A stretch of DNA of 64,000 nucleotides from an uncultured Muribaculaceae bacterium (GTDB taxonomy: Bacteria > Bacteroidota > Bacteroidia > Bacteroidales > Muribaculaceae): positions 1 through 64,000 of the forward strand of contig CANQQE010000002.1 of the NCBI GenBank assembly GCA_947625935.1. Direction: 5' to 3'. The notes below the pieces were generated by a model that was not told the DNA's origin, ran no database searches, and was given only the letters and a program-made list of their open reading frames with translations. The position numbers were made by a program, and so were the translations under genes. Position 1 is the first letter of the stretch, and every line of letters starts with the position of its first letter. Of the stretch, positions 53,137-60,409 are shown piece by piece.

Positions 53137-55707
53137 GTGAGCAGGAAGACCAAGGCATATAATATTCCAGATGCGGTTGTTGAAACAATCGCATCTGAAC
53201 GCAGGTCTCCTTACGGCATCCGTTCTTACGTCAGTTTATTTAGTAGTTCAGGAATTGGTTGTTATGGCTTTAAGGAATTAGGCTATAACTGTATCGCTAC
53301 CGTTGAGCTTCTTGAAAAACGTTTGAAGATACAGAGGTATAACAATAAGTGTCTCCTTGATTCAGGATATATTTGTGGCGATATGACATTGCAGGAAACC
53401 AAAGATAAAATATACAAGGAACTCACGGTTTGGAAAGATTGTTTTGGTGTTGCTGATTTAGATGTTTTAATTGCGACTCCTCCGTGTCAGGGAATGTCTG
53501 TAGCCAATCATAAGAAAGGTGATGAACTAAAGCGTAATTCTCTTGTAGTAGAATCAATTAAAATTACGTGCGAAGTATTGCCTAAATTCTTTGTTTTTGA
53601 AAATGTGAGAGCTTTCCTCAATTCCATTTGTACTGACATTGATGGTGTTGACAAGTCCATTCATGAGGCTATTACATTCAATCTCGGAGGGTACTACAAT
53701 ATTCTTTTCAAAGTCATTAATTTCAAAGATTATGGCTGTCCCTCAAGCAGGACAAGGACTTTGGTTATAGGTGTTCGTAAGGATATAATCGATATTACTC
53801 CTAACGATATTTTTCCCTCTCAGTCGCCCGAAAAAACTTTGAGAGAGACTATTGGACACCTCCCCAGTCTCAAAACGATGGGCGAGATATGGGATGAAGA
53901 CATATATCATAATTTCAGATCCTATGCTCCACACATGGAGGCATGGATTTCCGAAATTAAAGAAGGTCAATCCGCATTTGATAATGATGATATTTCCAGA
54001 ATACCGCATACTGTCAGGGATGGCGTTATAGTTTATAACGCCCAAAAGAACGGAGACAAATATACCCGTCAACGTTGGGACAAGGTGGCACCATGCATTC
54101 ACACTCGGAATGATATTATGGCGAGCCAAAATACCGTTCATCCATCGGATAATCGAGTTTTCAGTATTCGAGAAGTAATGCTGATGATGTCTGTTCCTCA
54201 GTCTTTCCAATGGTCGGATATTCCGTTTGATGTATTAAACGCTATGACGTTAAAGGAGAAAAAGGCCTTTTTGAAAAAAGAGGAAATGAATATCCGTCAA
54301 AATCTTGGTGAGGCAGTCCCGACAATCATTTTTAGACAAATTGCATCCAAAATTCGTAAGTCTTTAGATAGTTCATCCTTTTCTAATGCGGATGCTTCAA
54401 CATACGTTAAGGACAACAATTTAAGTACTCAAGAATGTATAATGTCTTTCTTGGGTCGCACAAAATATGATTTTTCTCGCATTTCTCGAATAGTCGAAAT
54501 GGCTAATTCCGAGAGGGATAATACCGCTGCATATTATACCCGACAGGATGTTTGCTTTGCGATAGTCAATAATCTGCCGGAAGCAAAGAACTTTTCCAAC
54601 CTCACAATTTTGGAACCGTCTATCGGTGTAGGCAATTTCTTGCCCTCTTTAATAGAAAAATATTCTTCCGTCCCGAATGTTGAGGTTGATGTTGTCGATA
54701 TAAATCCTGCTTCTATTGAAATTCTCCGAGAAATGCTTAACCACATAGTAATTCCTGAGAATTTCCATATCAACTTTATCAATGCGGATACTCTTATCCA
54801 TCGTTTTGATAAAAAATATGATATTGTAATAGGCAATCCTCCTTACATGAAGCTGACAAAAGATAAAGCTTTATCATCTATTTATAAGGCGTCAGTAAGC
54901 AATAAGGAAACCAATAATTTATTCGCTTTCTTTATCGAGAAAGCCCTTTCATTGGGCCGGTTCGTATCTCTTATTGTACCTAAGAGTTTAATCAATGCAC
55001 CGGAATATAATGTTACTCGACAACTGATGTCTCAGTTTGCCATTACACATTTTATAGATTTTGGAGAGAAAGCATTCAAGGGTGTTAAAATAGAAACCAT
55101 ATCATTTACCATAGATACCGATAAAAAACCATCCGATGTGATAGTCTACTCTTACATCAATAATACTGTACGCAAGATTAGACAATCATATATTACGGAC
55201 ACACGTTTTCCGTATTGGTTAATATACCGTGATATGGATTTTGATACGGTTGCTGATTCGATGCAATTAGGCATCTTCAGAGCGTATCGAGACCGCATTA
55301 TAACAAAACGCATGACTAACTCACAAGGCTCTATAAGAGTTCTTAAATCTCGTAATATTGGCAACAATGAGGTTGTCAACATTGAGGGTTACGATTGTTT
55401 CGTGGACAATTCTTCGGCTTATGACGTAGGAAAATTCCTGAACCATACAGAGTGTGTCTTATTGCCCAATCTTACATACAATCCAAGAGCTTGTTTTATG
55501 CCGAAGAATTGTATTGCCGATGGCTCAGTTGCTATCCTTACGCTGATAGACCCAACGCTTAAAATAGGCCACGATGACCTTGCATTTTATGCAACTGATA
55601 AATTCGCAAAATTTTACATGACAGCGCGAAATCTCGGCTCTCGGTCATTAAACATAGATAATAACTCTGTTTTCTTCTTCGGAAAACTTAATACTCAGTC
55701 GGAATGA
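53137..55707 (+). CDS. Fused C5-cytosine / N6-adenine DNA methyltransferase
   Basis: 856 residues from a GTG start; the ATG just before it runs into a stop. Residues ~30-405 are a complete C5-cytosine methyltransferase: motif I VSLFSSSGIGCYGF, catalytic Cys117 in IATPPCQGMS, ENV at 155-157, SSRTRTLVIGVR, motif IX FSIREVMLMMSVPQSF and motif X NLGEAVPTIIF. Residues ~462-856 are an N6-adenine methyltransferase of the class with a C-terminal recognition domain: YYTRQDVCFAI, motif I TILEPSIGVGNFLPSL and NPPYMKL at 567-573. Two activities in one chain suit an asymmetric site modified differently on each strand, as known for Alw26I/Eco31I/Esp3I-type systems. Composition is AT-rich compared with core genes. 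Overlaps the restriction gene by 4 bases. Confidence 0.92.
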   Translation: MSRKTKAYNIPDAVVETIASERRSPYGIRSYVSLFSSSGIGCYGFKELGYNCIATVELLEKRLKIQRYNNKCLLDSGYICGDMTLQETKDKIYKELTVWKDCFGVADLDVLIATPPCQGMSVANHKKGDELKRNSLVVESIKITCEVLPKFFVFENVRAFLNSICTDIDGVDKSIHEAITFNLGGYYNILFKVINFKDYGCPSSRTRTLVIGVRKDIIDITPNDIFPSQSPEKTLRETIGHLPSLKTMGEIWDEDIYHNFRSYAPHMEAWISEIKEGQSAFDNDDISRIPHTVRDGVIVYNAQKNGDKYTRQRWDKVAPCIHTRNDIMASQNTVHPSDNRVFSIREVMLMMSVPQSFQWSDIPFDVLNAMTLKEKKAFLKKEEMNIRQNLGEAVPTIIFRQIASKIRKSLDSSSFSNADASTYVKDNNLSTQECIMSFLGRTKYDFSRISRIVEMANSERDNTAAYYTRQDVCFAIVNNLPEAKNFSNLTILEPSIGVGNFLPSLIEKYSSVPNVEVDVVDINPASIEILREMLNHIVIPENFHINFINADTLIHRFDKKYDIVIGNPPYMKLTKDKALSSIYKASVSNKETNNLFAFFIEKALSLGRFVSLIVPKSLINAPEYNVTRQLMSQFAITHFIDFGEKAFKGVKIETISFTIDTDKKPSDVIVYSYINNTVRKIRQSYITDTRFPYWLIYRDMDFDTVADSMQLGIFRAYRDRIITKRMTNSQGSIRVLKSRNIGNNEVVNIEGYDCFVDNSSAYDVGKFLNHTECVLLPNLTYNPRACFMPKNCIADGSVAILTLIDPTLKIGHDDLAFYATDKFAKFYMTARNLGSRSLNIDNNSVFFFGKLNTQSE

Positions 55708-56897
55708 GAGAATCCATAAATAAGTTCCTAAGTTAGTTTGACCTTGATGTTCGTAAATCAGGCGATGCCCGATTTGCCGATCAAAAATGCACCCCTGATG
55801 TAGTTTGCTTTATAGCGGACTGCATTTTGAACATCGTTAAGCCTGACCACACATTTACTGTTAGCGATATTTGGGATTCGCAGTATTTCATTAAAAATGC
55901 TGTTGCTGTTTTTGGAAAGCCCATACCGACCAATCCTACATCGAGACATGAATACGATAAATTTATACAGCAACCGCTCAGACTTTTGGGATATGCACAT
56001 GTGCTGAATATTACCAAATCAGGTAGCACAAACGTCTACTCGACTGCTGCTGATGATATGCTCGACTACATCTCCCGTCGGGAACGTAATACATTCAATT
56101 TCTTGTATTGCTACTTTCATAAGGTAATGGAAGATAGCGGTATGTGGAAATATTTTCGACAGTTCATAGACAAGTCCGTTCAAGGAGACATATCCAAATC
56201 AGACTATATGTTCTTGCGCGATAAATTTATTCGGTTTATGATTGGCAACACCAACATAAATACAGCTGTGGAAGTCCGCCGAATATTTCCCAAGATTCTC
56301 AACATCTTTGCCGTTGATAAAAACATATGCGGTTCTGAAAGAGGTACGCTTTCAAAATATCCTTTCACTTTCTCCGACCTTATGTATAATCGTAAGAACT
56401 GGAGAGATTTCAATAAAGACAAGTCGATGACAAGGCAAGAAGCTGCCGAAGGAGCCATTGACACCCAACAAGAAGCGTTCAGTAAATATTATGTTAACAA
56501 GGCCATTGCTCTCATTCGTAAAATTCACCACGAGAGTGAAGTTCACGATCAATGGGGTAACGGTCCAGCGACACAAGTACACCATATTTTCCCACGTTCG
56601 CAATTCCCACAGATTGCTCATTATGTGGAAAATCTCATCCTCCTTACCGCAACCCAACATAACACAAAAGCGCATCCTAACAATAATACCCAAGTCGTTG
56701 ACCGGGATTATCAATTAGTACTTCTTCTTGCGAAATCAGAGTCTATAGAAAAGTCGCTAAAGCAAGTAGGAGATAAATATTATAGAAAGGAGTCATTCAT
56801 ATATGTGATTAACACCGGACTTTCAGTTGATTGGAGCTTAGCTCTGACGTTCAACGAAATCAGACAAATGCTTATCCAAGCATATAACGCGGCATAA
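55704..56897 (+). pseudogene. HNH type II restriction endonuclease with an amber at codon 11
   Basis: ATG at 55704 overlaps the methyltransferase stop (ATGA) and reads MRESINKFLS, TAG (55734-55736), then FDLDVRKSGDARFADQKCTP, DVVCFIADCILN and on without further stops for 397 codons in all. Near the C-terminus (codons ~292-320) is an HNH nuclease motif: QVHHIFPRSQFP, then YVENLILLTATQHNTKAHPN. Position, coupling and HNH fold make it the cognate restriction enzyme of the fused methylase, perhaps Eco31I/Alw26I-like, though shorter than those enzymes. The next in-frame ATG is at codon 119 (56058), so reinitiation would lose the conserved N-terminus. Likely a restriction-dead, modification-positive system, unless the TAG is a base error. 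Confidence 0.75.
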
Positions 56898-56940
56898 CTT
56901 ATCATCTATTTACTTCCTATTAATACAATTGATTCCATAA

Positions 56941-57915
56941 ATGAAATTATTCCTTGACGTTTTCATTTTTCAACTTAAAAAGAAAGTTGGTGGTAAATAT
57001 CTGAATGAGGCTGTGAATTTTGATGAAATCCACACTGTTCTCGCGACTAGATATCCAGACAAGAAACCAATGGCGGCATTGTTGCAAAATATTGCTAGTT
57101 CAATAGACACTACATTCTATCTCAACGATGATAATTCTAAAGCCCTTAGTTTTTGCAAAGGTGATACATTTTCTATAAACGAAAATGGAAATTTTATCTC
57201 TGGCCGTTTTGTTGGGGGCAATACAGGTCAGCAATTCGATGTTTACAGCAATGAAGATGCTACACAAATTACACATATTGTGCAACCTTCAGAAGTAGCA
57301 TCACTTCAATTCTACTTTAAATTATGGTTTCCAAAAGGATTTACTACAGGTATTCTAATTGTTCAAAAGTATTCTAACAATACTTGTCTCGGACTTTTGA
57401 AAAAACGCTTGTCCTCATTTTTTAAGAATCTAGGATATAAATTTATTACACACAAGTTTGTCCCTGAGAACAAGCGAAATGAATTTTTAGAAGCTTGTAG
57501 CATTTCTCAAATTGGTATTACTTGGAAGAGAGGTCTTGATAATTCCCTTAAACCCCAAGTTAATTTATTGAGAGATTGTAATTTCTCTCAACGGATTTCT
57601 AATCTTTCGTTATCTACTACAAAATTGCTTACCGATGCAATTTATCGTCGCAAGGTCACGGAAGAAGTGTCTACTCTCTATCCGCAGTTTGACCCGACTC
57701 TTCATGATATGAAATTCTATTATATTGACTCTAAAGGTCAAACTGCTTCCTCAACTTTAGACGAAATTGAATGTCTTTTGCCATCAATAAGTTTAGGTAT
57801 AACTTGCGTTAATCCTGATGACACGCCAAATTGGAGTGCCATCGATAATGCAGCTAACAACTATCTTGAACTTATTAAAGTCGATTTGAAATACTCGGCA
57901 AAAGAACAACAATGA
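56941..57915 (+). CDS. Unrecognised 324-residue protein, first gene of a two-gene island module
   Basis: No signal peptide and no membrane segment; mixed alpha/beta composition. It starts MKLFLDVFIFQLKKKVGGKY. The middle has a striking stretch SLQFYFKLWFPKGFTTGILI followed by VQKYSNNTCLGLLKKRLSSF, and a C-terminal part with TLYPQFDPTLHDMKFYYIDS. I do not recognise a domain or a catalytic motif. It is AT-rich like the restriction genes, starts 43 bases after the endonuclease gene, and shares ATGA with the next gene, which encodes a membrane protein. A soluble-plus-membrane pair behind a restriction-modification locus is a common layout for phage-defence modules; that role is inference. A 4-helix membrane protein with a ~320-residue partner recalls Kiwa (KwaA/KwaB), but gene order is reversed and homology is unproven. 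Confidence 0.75.
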   Translation: MKLFLDVFIFQLKKKVGGKYLNEAVNFDEIHTVLATRYPDKKPMAALLQNIASSIDTTFYLNDDNSKALSFCKGDTFSINENGNFISGRFVGGNTGQQFDVYSNEDATQITHIVQPSEVASLQFYFKLWFPKGFTTGILIVQKYSNNTCLGLLKKRLSSFFKNLGYKFITHKFVPENKRNEFLEACSISQIGITWKRGLDNSLKPQVNLLRDCNFSQRISNLSLSTTKLLTDAIYRRKVTEEVSTLYPQFDPTLHDMKFYYIDSKGQTASSTLDEIECLLPSISLGITCVNPDDTPNWSAIDNAANNYLELIKVDLKYSAKEQQ

Positions 57916-58448
57916 ATATCTGGAGAGACACCTTAGAATTGATTTGGACTGGCTTCAAATCTTTATTTCGCGAACCCAACGGCATCGGTAATTGCACCAT
58001 TAGCGGTGTCTTGACTTACGTAGGAGTCCCTTTGATAGTTTCCATTTGTAGCATACTTTTTAATGTCCTAATAAAAGAATCATTAATAAGCGACATTCTC
58101 ACTGTCTTAAGTATTTTTCTTGCGATTACTCTTGGCGTTATCTTTATTGTCCCTGACAAGTTATCTAAACGTCTCGATTCCGATACTTCGGAAAACCAAT
58201 CAGATATTAATTCCCGCATACGTTATAAGAACTTTTGTCGCCTATTTATTCAACGACTTTCTTTTATTCTTGTAATGTCTGTAGTACTCATAATATTAAC
58301 TATTATCATGCAGATTATTTCCGATTTCTGTATGGTTATTCTTTCTGGGATCATACTTGGATTATTTGCACTTTCAATTTTAAGCATATTGAAACTTGTT
58401 ATAGATATTTACGTGTTTCTTATGGCTGATATAAACAGAATGCGATAA
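57912..58448 (+). CDS. Unrecognised four-helix membrane protein, second gene of the island module
   Basis: 178 residues. Four hydrophobic segments form two pairs: SGVLTYVGVPLIVSICSILF and LISDILTVLSIFLAITLGVI; then SFILVMSVVLIILTIIMQII and CMVILSGIILGLFALSILSI. A charged cytoplasmic-type loop lies between them (DKLSKRLDSDTSENQSDINS). The start overlaps the stop of the 324-residue gene (ATGA), so the two are translated together and probably interact. Such proteins often serve as membrane-acting partners in defence or toxin systems, but no specific family is recognised. A terminator follows at 58579. Confidence 0.75.
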   Translation: MNIWRDTLELIWTGFKSLFREPNGIGNCTISGVLTYVGVPLIVSICSILFNVLIKESLISDILTVLSIFLAITLGVIFIVPDKLSKRLDSDTSENQSDINSRIRYKNFCRLFIQRLSFILVMSVVLIILTIIMQIISDFCMVILSGIILGLFALSILSILKLVIDIYVFLMADINRMR

Positions 58449-58578
58449 AACATATTTCTGATGGAGTTGCGGCAACCGCCGCCGGGATATTGCGACTTTT
58501 CGGCTCGCCGCTTGGCATCGCCAATAAGCCGTCAAGCCTAAGGTCTTGACCCATCCTGGCTTCTATCCCTAACTCATA

Positions 58579-58626
58579 CGCGAGCTTCGGCACCACCTTG
58601 TGGATCCGAGGCTCGCTTCTTTTTTA
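58579..58626 (+). terminator. Terminator at the right side of the island
   Basis: GCGAGC (58580-58585) pairs with GCTCGC (58611-58616), with CGG/CCG pairing inside, followed by a long T-rich run to 58626. The preceding 130 bases (58449-58578) are GC-rich and non-coding as far as I can see. Confidence 0.75.
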
Positions 58627-58628
58627 TA

Positions 58629-58654
58629 GGGGGATGCAGTTCAATTTTGACACA
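58629..58654. repeat. Right island inverted repeat (IS-end-like)
   Basis: TTCAATTTTGACACA (58640-58654) is the exact inverted copy of 52609-52623. Extending inward, GGGGATGCAG matches the left copy except at two positions. The pair brackets about 6.05 kb that contains the restriction-modification and two-gene modules. I see no target-site duplication outside the repeats. Confidence 0.6.
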
Positions 58655-58743
58655 CCACCTCGCCGTTTTATGCCTCACTGAGGGTGGAACATTGTCACGA
58701 TTGGCTCCGACCTTTCTAAACAAATTTTTGTAACTTCGCGGCC

Positions 58744-59439
58744 ATGGATATACTGTATGTCGACAACCATTTGGTTATTGTAAACAAACGCCCCGGCGAG
58801 ATAGTCCAGGGCGATAAAACGGGCGACACCCCGCTTGTGGAAACCGTGCGCCAATGGATTAAAGAAACCTACGCCAAGCCCGGAAACGTGTTCTGCGGCC
58901 TGGTTCACCGGCTCGACCGGCCTGTAGGCGGCGTTGTGATGTTTGCCCGCACATCCAAAGGACTCTCACGGCTCAACGAGATGTTCCGCAAAGGCGATGT
59001 GAATAAAAAATATTGGGCGATAGTACGCAATCGTCCCCCCAAGGATGAGGATGTGCTCACATCTTACATCACATCGGTTGAGCGCAACAACAAGTCATAC
59101 GTTTCCCCGACACCTAAACCGGGGGCCAAAGAAGCAAAACTAAGCTATCGTCTCATAGCCCAAAGCGACCGTTATTTTCTGCTCGAAATCGATCTCATGA
59201 CAGGCCGCAAACATCAGATTCGCGCACAGCTCGCCTCGATAGGCTGCCCCGTCAAGGGCGACCTGAAATATGGCGACAAGAGAAGCAATCCCGACGGCAG
59301 CATCTCACTGATAGCCCGCCACATCGAGTTCATACATCCTATATCCAAAAAAACTGTATCAGTCGACGCCCCCGTACCCGACGACACCTTGTGGCAGGCG
59401 TTGGCTGCTAACGTTACACCCACAACCGACAATGGATAA
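58744..59439 (+). CDS. RluA-family RNA pseudouridine synthase
   Basis: 231 residues, without an S4 domain. Catalytic Asp58 lies in GLVHRLDRPVGGVVMFART; LLEIDLMTGRKHQIRAQLAS is the second conserved block. It isomerises uridine in rRNA or tRNA; the exact site cannot be told from sequence. The short form resembles RluA/TruC-like enzymes. TAACTTCG just upstream (58731-58738) is a one-mismatch -7 element. The last 8 bases overlap fmt, so the two translation-related genes are co-expressed. Confidence 0.92.
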   Translation: MDILYVDNHLVIVNKRPGEIVQGDKTGDTPLVETVRQWIKETYAKPGNVFCGLVHRLDRPVGGVVMFARTSKGLSRLNEMFRKGDVNKKYWAIVRNRPPKDEDVLTSYITSVERNNKSYVSPTPKPGAKEAKLSYRLIAQSDRYFLLEIDLMTGRKHQIRAQLASIGCPVKGDLKYGDKRSNPDGSISLIARHIEFIHPISKKTVSVDAPVPDDTLWQALAANVTPTTDNG

Positions 59440-60391
59440 AAAAGACCTCAGAATAGTGTTTCTCGGCACTCCTGAATTTGCCGTTGAAAGCCTCGACTTG
59501 CTACACAGCAACGGCTACAACATCGTAGGCGTGGTCACTATGCCCGACAAACCAGCCGGACGCGGCCACCACCTGCTGCAATCGGCGGTGAAGAAATATG
59601 CCGTGGTCCACGGGCTGAAACTGATGCAGCCCGTCAAACTCAAAGACCCCGAATTTGTCGAGGAACTACGAGGTCTTGACGCAGACCTGTTCATCGTCAT
59701 AGCGTTCCGTATGCTCCCCGAAGTAGTGTGGACTATGCCGAGACTTGGCACATTCAATCTCCACGCCTCACTGCTACCCAAATACCGCGGGGCGGCACCT
59801 ATAAACTGGGCTGTTATTAACGGAGACACAGAGACAGGCGTGACCACTTTTTTCCTCAAACATGAGATTGACACCGGCGACATCATCAGTCAGGAGAAAA
59901 TCGAAATCCGTCCCGACGACAACGTAGGCGACGTGCACGACCGCCTGATGTCGCTCGGAGCGCAACTGACGCTCGACACCGTCGAACATATCATAAAAGA
60001 CGACCTCAAACCAATCCCTCAGGATCAACTGACCGGAGGGGTCGAACCAACCCCCGCTCCGAAAATCTTCAAAGATACCTGTCATATCGACTGGACGAAG
60101 CCTAACACTCAGATACACAACCTTGTGAGGGGTCTTTCACCCTACCCTGCCGCATGGAGCGGCCTGACCCTCGACGACAACGACTCCGGGGCAATGAAAA
60201 TACTGAAAACCAAGCCGATAGACACTGCAGCAGGGGAACCCGGAGAAATCTCCGTCATTGATGACCGTCTGCTTGTCTCGACAGGCAAAGGGGGGCTTGA
60301 GCTACTCGAAATTCAGCCTGCAGGCAAACGCCCTATGGAAGCCTCCGCATGGCTTCGCGGAGCCCGCTTCTCCACAGCATCCTTCCATTAG
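59432..60391 (+). CDS. fmt: Methionyl-tRNA formyltransferase
   Basis: Formylates initiator Met-tRNA using 10-formyl-tetrahydrofolate. 319 residues: Rossmann domain (RIVFLGTPEFAVESLDLL), the folate/catalytic motif FNLHASLLPKYRGAAPINWA with downstream DTGDIISQEKIEI, and the C-terminal OB domain from about residue 210. Overlaps the preceding pseudouridine synthase gene by 8 bases and converges on the antiporter gene 18 bases away. Confidence 0.96.
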   Translation: MDKKDLRIVFLGTPEFAVESLDLLHSNGYNIVGVVTMPDKPAGRGHHLLQSAVKKYAVVHGLKLMQPVKLKDPEFVEELRGLDADLFIVIAFRMLPEVVWTMPRLGTFNLHASLLPKYRGAAPINWAVINGDTETGVTTFFLKHEIDTGDIISQEKIEIRPDDNVGDVHDRLMSLGAQLTLDTVEHIIKDDLKPIPQDQLTGGVEPTPAPKIFKDTCHIDWTKPNTQIHNLVRGLSPYPAAWSGLTLDDNDSGAMKILKTKPIDTAAGEPGEISVIDDRLLVSTGKGGLELLEIQPAGKRPMEASAWLRGARFSTASFH

Positions 60392-60409
60392 AAAAAACGG
60401 TTACAGCTA

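Noticed and set aside
53137-55707. Type IIG single-protein restriction-methylation enzyme
   Set aside because: The protein has two methyltransferase domains but no nuclease motif; the HNH domain is in the next gene.
9503-56897. Recoding of TAG as a sense codon
   Set aside because: leuC (4614) and the second LeuA-like gene (2449) end in TAG at the expected family length, so TAG is a normal stop in this genome.
56941-58448. Calling the two-gene module Kiwa
   Set aside because: Only sizes and the membrane/soluble split agree. Gene order is reversed and no KwaB signature could be confirmed by eye.
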